Origin: Rhipidocladum racemiflorum | Taxonomy: Eukaryota > Streptophyta > Magnoliopsida > Poales > Poaceae | Direction of reading: 5' to 3' | DNA length: 64,000 nt | NCBI GenBank assembly: GCA_036346355.1 | Contig: CM070581.1 | Span: 44,411,849-44,475,848 of the forward strand | Part shown: positions 56,132 through 64,000 of the stretch, piece after piece | Layout of the letters: the number at the start of each line of letters is the position of its first letter | How positions within the stretch are numbered: position 1 is the first letter of the stretch | Notes under the pieces: generated by a model | What the model was told of the DNA's origin: nothing | Seen by the model: only the letters and a program-made list of their open reading frames with translations | Databases searched by the model: none | Translations under genes and position numbers: made by a program

Positions 56132-57526
56132 CTACCGACTCGGCGGTCGGCAAAGCGTACACTCTGGTGGCGCCGGGACGATGAGCCCCGACTCGGCTGA
56201 TGCCCCAACAGAGCTAGGGGCGGAGGAGGCAATCATGAGGAAGCAGACGGCCATGCACCGCAAGCCGCCGTGGCGCCACGCAAAGGGCGGCTGAGAAGCA
56301 GGAGCAGCCATCATGTGCACCAAACCTCTGGAAGACGCCGTTGGAGTGGGAGGAGAAGGCACCGTCTCCCACTTGATGATGCTACCGGGATTCATCCGGT
56401 AGACTCGTCCCATGTGGCCGGACTTGCCACAGTGGTTGCAACTCCCGATCCAACCACACTCTGAAGCACGGTGCTCACCACCGCACTTGAAACACATCAT
56501 GCCCTGCCCAGGCACAGGACGAATAGCCGCTCGCGAGGAAGACGACTGGGGCGGCCTCATCTTAGCCCCTGAGGAGGAGCCCTGTCCCCCCTTGAACTTC
56601 TTGAAGGTGGGTCGCTGAGAAGACCCACCTCCTCCACCAAAGGTCCTCTTCTGGCCCCCGCCTGGGGCCGCAGGAACCCCTGAACCACTTGGGTTTTGCT
56701 TATTCCGGGAGAGCTCCAACTCGAGCTCCATGCCCTTCGCCTGCTCCACCACGGAGCAGAAGTCACAAGGGACAGTCGCCCCCATGATAACTCTGAACTC
56801 CTGGTTGAGGCCTCTACAGAACCTCCTTGCCTTCTCCCGATCGTCGGCTGCCACAGCCGGCACAAAGCGCACCACGCTGTTGAACTCCACCTCATACTCT
56901 GCCACCGACCTCTTTCCCTGGGAAAGAGTCGTCAAAGTATTCTCCATCCACTCAAGGAAAGACTCTGGGTAGAACTTGGCTCGAAAGCGAGCCACAAAGT
57001 CCTCCCAGGTGACTGGACCAAGATCGGGGGCTCTAGCAGCCAAAACCCCCTCCCACCAGATATCAGCTTGGCCTTTCAGCTGAAAGGCCACAAAGCGAGC
57101 CTTCTGGACCGAGGTCAACTCTAGGACCTCAAACTGCCTCTCCATGTACCGCAGCCAATCTGCGGATTGGATCGGCGTGCCCGCTCCGTCAAAAGTGTCA
57201 AGACGGAGGGACATCCACTCCCGGAGACTCATCCTCGGCTCCGGCACAGCGGGGGCAACAACTGGGGCCGCTGCAGGCGGAGGCACAACAGCAGGGGCTG
57301 CCCGCAACTGCTGGCGCAGCTCCTGAATCTCCCTCTGCAGAGCCTGAACTAAATCCTCATTGGCGACGGGTACCTCCGCCCCTGACTGTGCCGTTGGAAG
57401 CTCCTCATGAACTGGCCTATGAGCATTGAGAGAAACGCTACCCTTAGCAACAGACTCCGCAACTCCCTGAGAACCTCGCCTCTGGCCTCCACGGCCACGG
57501 CTACCACGGCCTCTACCTCTCGGCAT
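56132..57526 (-). CDS. Gag of the truncated Tekay element (464-codon open frame)
   Basis: An open frame starting MPRGRGRGSRGRGGQRRGS (basic, Gly/Arg-rich), then a predicted helical segment (VQALQREIQELRQQLRA), the Retrotrans_gag capsid (WLRYMERQFEVLELT, ADIWWEGVLAAR), a Gly/Ser linker, and CCHC-like knuckles (CFKCGGEHRASEC and CNHCGKSGHMGRV, the second missing its last Cys, Tyr instead). The C-terminal ~70 residues are in an altered frame, so the original gag-pro joint is lost. Of all gag genes here this is the best preserved; it could in principle supply capsid in trans. Confidence 0.8.
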   Translation of the reverse strand: MPRGRGRGSRGRGGQRRGSQGVAESVAKGSVSLNAHRPVHEELPTAQSGAEVPVANEDLVQALQREIQELRQQLRAAPAVVPPPAAAPVVAPAVPEPRMSLREWMSLRLDTFDGAGTPIQSADWLRYMERQFEVLELTSVQKARFVAFQLKGQADIWWEGVLAARAPDLGPVTWEDFVARFRAKFYPESFLEWMENTLTTLSQGKRSVAEYEVEFNSVVRFVPAVAADDREKARRFCRGLNQEFRVIMGATVPCDFCSVVEQAKGMELELELSRNKQNPSGSGVPAAPGGGQKRTFGGGGGSSQRPTFKKFKGGQGSSSGAKMRPPQSSSSRAAIRPVPGQGMMCFKCGGEHRASECGWIGSCNHCGKSGHMGRVYRMNPGSIIKWETVPSPPTPTASSRGLVHMMAAPASQPPFAWRHGGLRCMAVCFLMIASSAPSSVGASAESGLIVPAPPECTLCRPPSR

Positions 57527-57850
57527 GGCTGCTACAGACAGACAACCGTCCGATCACAAACCATAAACACAACATCATATAATCAAGAACACATAGACAT
57601 AATATTCATTAAATAATCAAGCGCAATGCAATGATGAACCAAAACCCCAACCTACTGTGCAACCAAGTGTGTCAAAATTTTAAATTACTTATTCCACTTT
57701 TGCAAGTTTTAATGTTGCTATCCTATGACAAAGTTTTAGTTAGAACCTAAGCCATGTTTCTAAGTTATTCCACATCATATTTTAGTTGCAACTTAAGGTA
57801 TGACACTAAAATACATATTCCAAGGACCTACAGCCCGCTCTGATACCAAA
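57527..57850 (-). promoter_or_regulatory. Leader and primer binding site of the truncated Tekay element
   Basis: PBS minus strand TTGGTATCAGAGCGGG (about 57834-57849) directly after the LTR. 57640-57850 is conserved with the LARD leader 48150-48365. Confidence 0.8.
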
Positions 57851-60039
57851 TGTAACACCCCGGCATTTATTATGCCTGAATGCTACCAAACATAAGCTAA
57901 ACAACATCTAAATACCACAATTAAGCATAAATTCCAGCAAAGTCGCACATGCTAAAAACCGAGATTTCGGCAGCATCTCCTTTGTTTTAACATGAATTGA
58001 AGGAGCAACAACAGTATAGCAATATAAGGCAATATGAGAGACAGCTAAAACAACAATAATTAAAGACTTAACGACAATATAAGTCTATTATCAAGAACTT
58101 AAAGTCTCCAAGTGTCAAACGAACAATAAAACTCTCATATAGCAAAGCTAAACCTTAAAGCAATAATCATCACACGCAGTTTATTATCAAAACTAATAGA
58201 ATGACTTGTGTAATCAAAATGGGTGAAGCTACGTGTGGACGTGTAACTATTTCCCTTCCCCGCATGCCGTTCTCATGGTACCTAAAACAACAAGAAAAAA
58301 CAAGCGTGAGTTCAAAACTCAGCAAGCATATTTCAATGATACAACAAGAACAATTACATAGCAATAATATCTCACATCATGTAAACCATCTCATTCATGG
58401 TCACATATTATCATCATCATCAATATGTATGAAGTGCAATGCGATGCTCATGTCTCCTTGTAAACTCATACCGGTATGGTTGAGTACACACCCGTCGGTG
58501 TGCACCCTCTCCCCCCTTCCATCCCGAAGATGGAGGGTGCCTACTCCTCGCTTCCGTTCACCGCGGTGAATGGAATCATGATGTAGGACTTACTCATTGG
58601 CTCTCCGGATTAGTCATAACTTTCTCACCGACCTTCCCAGACTAGTTATGACTTTCTCACCGCCCGGGCCATGTAATCATGCCATGTATGCAAATATGCC
58701 ACATCATAATCAACTTGTACATTAACACATGGCATCATAACATGATAAACATACTCATCATATCAATGGCAATCATTAAAGCATGGCAAGTGATCATCAC
58801 ATATAATCAATCTCATCTAGTCTCAACTAACAACCTACAAATCGCTATCCATTGCAATGCACTTGCCTCAACCACGGGCGACGGATTGGCGAGAAGTAGT
58901 AGGCCCTCCCGGGGTCACACCACCTGCACATAGGGACCACACACTCACAATCAAGCCCACAAAACAGTACGCAAACCCTCATCTACCCCGACATTGCCAA
59001 CTACCCGCAAAACACAAAAACAGCGGTTCTGTCCCGTCAGGACAGCAGCTTTCCAAAAGGCATAACTCGGGTTCTAGGACTCCGAATCAATTAAAAGAGT
59101 ACATCCTCGCGTAGCTTAGGAAATTTCCCAACTTTTTCTAGGTATAGGGAAAGACTGATTTGGACTCTTAAGTTGTTTAATCTACAAAATACCGTGATCT
59201 GTTCCAATCACGTCACAGATTTTAACACGCTTGGTAAAACAGCCATAACATTCAAACGGCTAGGCGGAATTTAACGTTCTTTATATCTACGGAAAGATAA
59301 TGAAATTATCTACAACTTCTTCAACATCCGTACGACCAAATTCGGACTCTAAATTTGTGAAAAACCGAACCCTCGGTCGACTGCTCATGCTGTCCGAAAC
59401 AGAGAACGTGACCAACTCAATAATCCATCTAATCTAATCAAATCCAGCACCACCAATTGATCTAAAAACTTGATAAACACCCTTAGAACAGTACCTAGAT
59501 CAATCCCAAGGATTCCCATGGCCATACCTTTGCCCGACGCACGAAAACTGAAAGGATCTCCTCCCGGTTCGCTCCTTGCTCTAACGGATGGATCCACGAG
59601 GTGCAGGGGTGGGGAGGCCTCCCTAGGGCAGAAAGGGGGTGGAGGAGAGGTGGTGGGGAGGTGGAGAGCAAAGGGCAAGGGAGGGGGAGGCGCACGGCCA
59701 AGGGAGAGGGAGGGGCGGCTAGGCAAGGGAGGAGGAGAGGTGGGGCGCAAGCTAGGGCAGGGGTGGGCGCAGAAAGGGGCAGGGAAGCCCCCTTTTACCA
59801 GCCCTAAGCCTCTTTCCTAATCCTAAATGGATTCCTACTCCATCCCACCAAAGCCCACAACCCCCACTTTTAGGCCCAAACTCCCCCGGAAAGGCCCAAA
59901 ACCCCGGAAACGGCCCGAAAACGGTCCGAAAGCGCTATAAACCTCCATACCCTATGGTTTTAATCTTAATTCCACGTCTCATAATGTTTTGAGCTCAACA
60001 ATCACTTTTTATAAGGTTACAACACTCCATGGTGTCACA
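57851..60039 (-). repeat. 5' LTR of the truncated Tekay element
   Basis: Plus strand TGTAACACCCCGGC ... CATGGTGTCACA, 2.19 kb. Colinear with the LARD LTRs but clearly diverged. Retains the hairpin/duplicated-word block at 58465-58665. Purine-rich G/A stretch at 59600-59790 gives spurious frames. Confidence 0.9.
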
Positions 60040-60831
60040 ATAAATCTCTACAGTATGGCCGATTAGATTATGGAAAATATGGTTCATGGCGCACTGGTAA
60101 GTGGCACCGGCATTTTTCAAGCCGAACGTCATAACAGTCCATTCATAAAGCCCTAAAGCCCCTGGGCATCTGAAGGCTGTTTTGGGTATATTGGCATCTG
60201 CCATGAATATTTGATTATATCCGGCATTTCCGTCAAGAAAGCTTATGATTTTATTTCCGGATGCAGCATTGATGAGCATATCGGCTATAGGCATCGGATA
60301 TTTGTCTTTTGGTGTGGCTTTGTTTAAATCCCTAAAATCTACGCACACTCGAAATTTACCGTTTTTCTTTTTTACGGGGACGATATTCGAGACCCACTCA
60401 ACGTATCGGCAAGGCCTGATAAACTTGGCCTCTAGTAATCATCCTACTTCTTCTTTTATGGCATCATACAATACGGGATTAAACCGTCTTGGATGTTGTT
60501 TGAATGGTCGGTAACCGGTTTTTATGGGTAGCCGATGCTCAACGAGTTGTCGGCTTAAGCCTGGCATTTCATAATATTCCCATGCAAAGCAATCTTTGTA
60601 TTTTCTGAGTATTTCGACCAACTTTGCTTTATAGTTTAGATCTAACCTAGCACTTACAAAAGTTGGTCTTTTCCTATCGCCTTCTCCAACATCGACTTCT
60701 TCAAGCAAATCGGCGGAGGTGAAACCTTGCCCTCGTCTTTCTTCTTCGAAATCTTCGATAGCCTCTTCGTACTCCTCTTGCCGATAGCTCCTTGCTTTCT
60801 CTTGTAATTTCCCTATTGTTTTTGACTCCAT
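60040..60831 (-). pseudogene. Tat reverse transcriptase, N-terminal half
   Basis: RT connection region (KYKDCFAWEYYEMPGL, HRLPIKTGYRPFKQ), then FRDLNKATPKDKYPMP, FLDGNAGYNQIFMA and FGLKNAGATYQCAMN. The segment is cut at 60040 right after VEIY, exactly where the catalytic YVDD motif should begin. One in-frame TGA (60437-60439) separates two otherwise colinear frames. The gag-pro frame overlaps this one by 19 bp in another frame (60813-60831), most simply a small indel. Confidence 0.88.
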
Positions 60832-62130
60832 CTCCTTACTACTTCGTTTGTCCGATCAAACGTATTGGGCTTAACGCTGATCGGCTTGAAACCTGATTTC
60901 TCGATGCAGATGAAATCACAATCATCCAGAAACTTTCCGGATATGCATTCGGCTTCTTCGTGTGGCCAGTTAGCATCAGGGCTGGCCATGGCAATATGAT
61001 CCGATGTATCGGCAGGTACAACTTCGACCGTGTTACCATCCCACTGTACTAGTTTTTGATGCATAGTCGATGGTATGCAACAATTAGCGTGGATCCAGTC
61101 CCGTCCGAGGAGCACGCTATAATTGCCCTTTGCCTCAATTACAAAAAACGCAGTAGGCAAAGTTTTGCTACCGACTGTCAGTTCCGTCATCATTACGCCT
61201 TTTACTTCGGTGGGATCCCCCGTGAAGTTGTTCAATACCATGTTTGTCTTAATCAAATCTTCATCGGCTTTGCCCAATTTTTTAAAAGTGCTCAAAGGCA
61301 TAAGATTGATTGTCGCCCCACCATCGACCAACATCCGCGATATCGGTCGGCCATTGATATGACCCTTGAGGTACAGTGGCTTTAGGTGCCGATGCATGTC
61401 TTGAGGCTTTTCGAATACAGCATCTGGTGCACCGAGGCACAACTGGGCAAATACTTCCTCAACCGATTCTACCTCCGTTTTGAATTCCGCGGGTAAAGTG
61501 AACACCATATTGATGTCCATTGGTGGTGTATTATCTCGGATCATTGGAGATCCAGAATCGACCGATTGATCTGAGTCGCTATCAGTTTGCTCTTTTTTCT
61601 TCCATTCCTGCTTTCCAGCTGGTATTGGCCTCAATTTATTGAACACCCGATCTCTTTCTTTCTCGCTTTTGGCTTCTCTTTCTTCCTGTGTCTTTAGCTG
61701 TTGAAGCCACCTGCGTTGTGATTTGCTTAGACCTGAAGGGCACCACCTTGGTTTAGGTTCTATCGGCCTCCTGATCTTTCCGGCCAGATTGCTCATGTCG
61801 CTGTCGGACCCTGTCCTGATAGTGTCGTCGGAGACCAGTGTCCCTTGAGTTCCCAAAAATTCGTTTTGTTTTGGCATTGACAATCTTTCATGGATCGGCC
61901 TTCTGCTTTCCGTCCCCAATCGATCGTGCACTGGCCTAGACAATCTGTCTTTAACTGATCGGTTTGGCCGATGCCTGATTGGGTGCTGCATGGGGCATGA
62001 CTGTACCGTGGGTAAGATCATCCCTCTTTCCCAGCAAAATTGCCAAAAGGGGCATTGCCGGTGTTCTTCTTCTTCAATATTTGGCCAATAAGGGGTGTCT
62101 GGCCGATAATATCTGCCTAGCAGATAAGTA
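60813..62130 (-). pseudogene. Tat gag C-terminal zinc motif and protease
   Basis: An open stretch of about 435 codons. The first part has RPDTPYWPNIEEEEHRQCPF and a CxxxxC motif (CPFWQFC). A charged linker follows (KEKKERD-type residues, DSDSDQSVDSGSP). The protease is at VDGGATINLMPLSTFKKLG, with later FVIEAKGNYSVLLGRDWIH (family ILGRDWI position). The Asp-Gly-Gly triad is the form Tat elements usually have. It shifts frame at 60813-60831 before RT. Confidence 0.85.
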
Positions 62131-62156
62131 CTCGACCGATTTGGTCGTTGGGAGGG

Positions 62157-64000
62157 TTATATGTGGCTTATCCTTTCATATTTTTCCAAGAGTTGTGAGA
62201 AGGTTGGCTTTGGGTTGAAATTGGTTTTCCTTGGGGCTTTCTCCGCCTTGTACCATCTTCCAACTTCCAATTCCCCTTTTGGTTTTATTGTCCTCGAGTT
62301 TTGACCATTTTTATCGGCTTCGATCTGTATCGATCCTATGGTGATTTGCACTGTCTCATCTCCCTTTGACCGGATCTCGACTTTCTTGGTCGGCTTGATA
62401 TCGTCTTTCATGAGTTCCTTTCCTTTCCGCGAACACTGGACCATGTTAATCTGGAAGGGATTCGCATCTATCTGCATGGCCGATTATTCCGCAAACTTCA
62501 GCCGTCCATCAGCAATAGCCGATTGAATTTGCTGTCGAAAAATATTACAATCATTAGTATTATGTGAAAAGGAATGATGCCATTTACAATACCTTCATTT
62601 TTTGATCTCATCGGTCGACGGGATGACATGTCTTTCTGGTAATTTTATAAGTTTTTCTTGTAACAATAAATCAAATATTTTATCGCACTTCGATAGGTCA
62701 TATGAATATTTGACCTCCGTTTTATTCTTTGTCGGCTTAAGCCAAGAGCAAACGAGTGGCTTTTTGGTGCCTTTAGTCCACTCGGCTATATTTACGTCCG
62801 CTTTGTCATCCTCAGAAGTGTCACTTGAATTGTACTCTACCATATTTACTTTGGCCTTTTCGTTACCATTTGCTCTAAATCTATCTTTGAACCCCTTATT
62901 TTCCACATATCGGCTTTCATGCACCGATACACGATGGAGCAGATGGCCTAGGTCGGAGAACTCTTGACCTGCTATTTTTTCTTTTAATGGCGGGATCAAT
63001 CCTTGAAACGCCAAATCTGCTAATTGATCATCGGGAAGTGTTAGACTAAAGCATCTATTTCGTACACCCCTAAATCTCTTGATGTAGTCAGAAATTGGTT
63101 CACCATACTTCTGTCGCACCGAGCTAAGGTTAGGGATCCTAAGTTCCATCGTTCCAGAAAAGAAGTATTCATGAAATTGGCTTTCCAAATCGTGCCACAG
63201 ATGAACCGAATTTGGAGGCAAATTGGTAAACCAAGTGAATGCCGCCCCGGATAGTGACAAAGGAAAGAGTCTAATTTTCAATCCATCGGAATGTGCGGCT
63301 TCCCCACATTGAGCCATGAATCATCCGATGTGTTCGATAGTGGTAGCAGAGTCATCACTTGAAAATTTGGCAAAGTCTGGGATTCTGTAGTTATGGGGGT
63401 ATGGTATTCGATCTATGTAATCGGGATACGGTTTCCTATAGCCGATTACCCTCCCTTTGGGCTGTAGGCCAAATTGTTATCTTAATACTGCAACAATTTG
63501 TTCCGCCCAATTAGCGTTGTCGGCTTGTGGTGCAGCCTGACCTTGCCAGTTATCGTTATTCACACCCTGCCCCCCGAGTGCAAACTCGGGTCGATGTCCA
63601 AATCGCGTCACTGGGGGCATTGGTGCTTGATCATAATCGTGGTTCCTAACAGCCAATGTATCGGGTATAGGTGCAAAAGGTTCAACGTATGACACTACCC
63701 TATGTGGAGTTGGGTTTCTGGTCGCGATCCCTTGGAACTGTGGAACCTGGTCTATTTCAATCGGCCGAGAGGCCGATAGACTGTTTCCGCTAGCAATGGG
63801 CACATTGGACGTACTTGGCATATTTATTTTTGCCCCATCGGTATGTCCATGGTAATGTGCCACTCCGCCCCTATGGGAGCTAAGCTTTAGTACAGTAGAC
63901 TGGATCGACATCATGGGAGGTGTCGGAGCCGATGCACTTACTGTGCCGGTGCTGGGTGGTAGAGAGTATACTGGATACGTCGGGAGAGGCTGCAATGGAT
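62157..64000 (-). pseudogene. Tat gag (N-terminal and capsid), several frame breaks, runs off the edge
   Basis: 62595-63317 holds the capsid (LPLSLSGAAFTWFTNLPP, WHDLESQFHEYF, YIKRFRGVRNRCF). 63477-63995 is a Pro/Ser-rich N-terminal region with further sequence beyond the window. In-frame stops lie near 63303 and 63477. A frame change near 62595 leads to a His/Cys segment (CKWHHSFSHNTNDC), then a stop before 62157-62477. Retrotransposon Gag of the Tat/RIRE2 type. All breaks are point changes. Confidence 0.85.

Larger units (their letters stand above)
55234..60039 (-). mobile_element. Truncated Tekay-type gypsy element, candidate autonomous partner of the LARD
   Basis: 5' LTR (57851-60039), PBS, leader, gag, protease and the first ~90 residues of RT are present. 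The rest of RT, RNase H, integrase and the 3' LTR are deleted at 55233. It was inserted in the Tat RT, so the surviving flank starts at 60040. Confidence 0.88.
40868..64000 (-). mobile_element. Tat-lineage Ty3/gypsy element with antisense accessory gene (incomplete at right edge)
   Basis: Minus-strand parts: gag (62157 to edge), second zinc motif, protease, RT N-half (60040-60831), integrase C-end (53482-53949), the opposite-strand gene (41741-53259), PPT (41458-41474), 3' LTR (40868-41457). The protease motif VDGGATINLMP and RT with LNKATPKDKYPMP are Tat-type. Three later insertions or rearrangements (41917-50590, 53950-55233, 55234-60039) break it, and the middle of pol is missing. GCCGA/TCGGC words are frequent throughout, on both strands. 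Confidence 0.85.

Noticed and set aside
60813..60831. Overlap of the protease and RT frames suggesting programmed frameshifting
   Set aside because: No slippery heptamer followed by a stem-loop that I can see; other point breaks in this copy make a simple indel more likely.
1..64000. tRNA, rRNA or snoRNA genes
   Set aside because: I saw no cloverleaf with proper A/B boxes; the only tRNA-related sequences are primer binding sites.

Overview
This window is plant nuclear DNA, most likely from a grass (Poaceae). The evidence is the mix of Tekay/Del-type chromoviruses, a Sirevirus-type copia element, a Tat-type gypsy element with a plant-mobile-domain gene, Tourist and Stowaway MITEs, a Helitron, a hAT element, and a GC-rich first exon in the one complete host gene. 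All identifications come from motif recognition; no database was searched. About nine tenths of the window is transposable elements, many nested in each other.

Left block (1-21725). A Tekay/Del chromovirus on the minus strand ('gypsy-1', 703-21338) has ~3.6 kb LTRs, PBS, an accessory ORF upstream of gag, gag, protease, RT-RNase H, integrase and a chromodomain. Gag-pol is broken by point stops, but the accessory ORF is open. A second LTR of the same family (1-702) sits inside its 3' LTR. Its 5' LTR is split by a complete, young Sirevirus-like copia element (8284-18353, 5-bp target duplication CTAAC). Gypsy-1 itself sits in an older fragment of a related copia element (21339-21725), giving a copia-in-gypsy-in-copia nest.

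Middle block (21726-40867). The only host gene I can call complete is a four-exon GNAT acetyltransferase with a plastid-type N terminus (23798-26792, minus strand). A 5'-truncated LINE and a Tourist-like MITE lie in its second intron. To its right is a small non-autonomous copia-like element whose two LTRs were riddled by later insertions (MITE, hAT, Helitron, a gene-fragment-carrying DNA transposon, and a segment with an orphan first exon resembling UDP-N-acetylglucosamine pyrophosphorylase). An orphan receptor-kinase exon with intact splice sites lies just beyond it.

Right block (40868-64000). A Tat-lineage gypsy element on the minus strand (3' LTR 40868-41457; gag runs off the right edge) carries, between pol and its 3' LTR, a gene on the opposite strand. 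That gene has its own TATA box, a plant mobile domain, intron-like junctions and a C-terminal coiled coil. A coding-free LTR element (LARD, 41917-50590, duplication CCTAC) split its first exon without changing the reading-frame register. A truncated coding Tekay-type element (55234-60039) shares LTR family, PBS and a strongly conserved leader with the LARD, so it is a plausible autonomous partner. It interrupts the Tat RT just before the catalytic Asp-Asp motif, and a truncated plus-strand LTR (53950-55233) is fused to it. The Tat antisense gene and the LARD/partner pair are the most interesting systems here.
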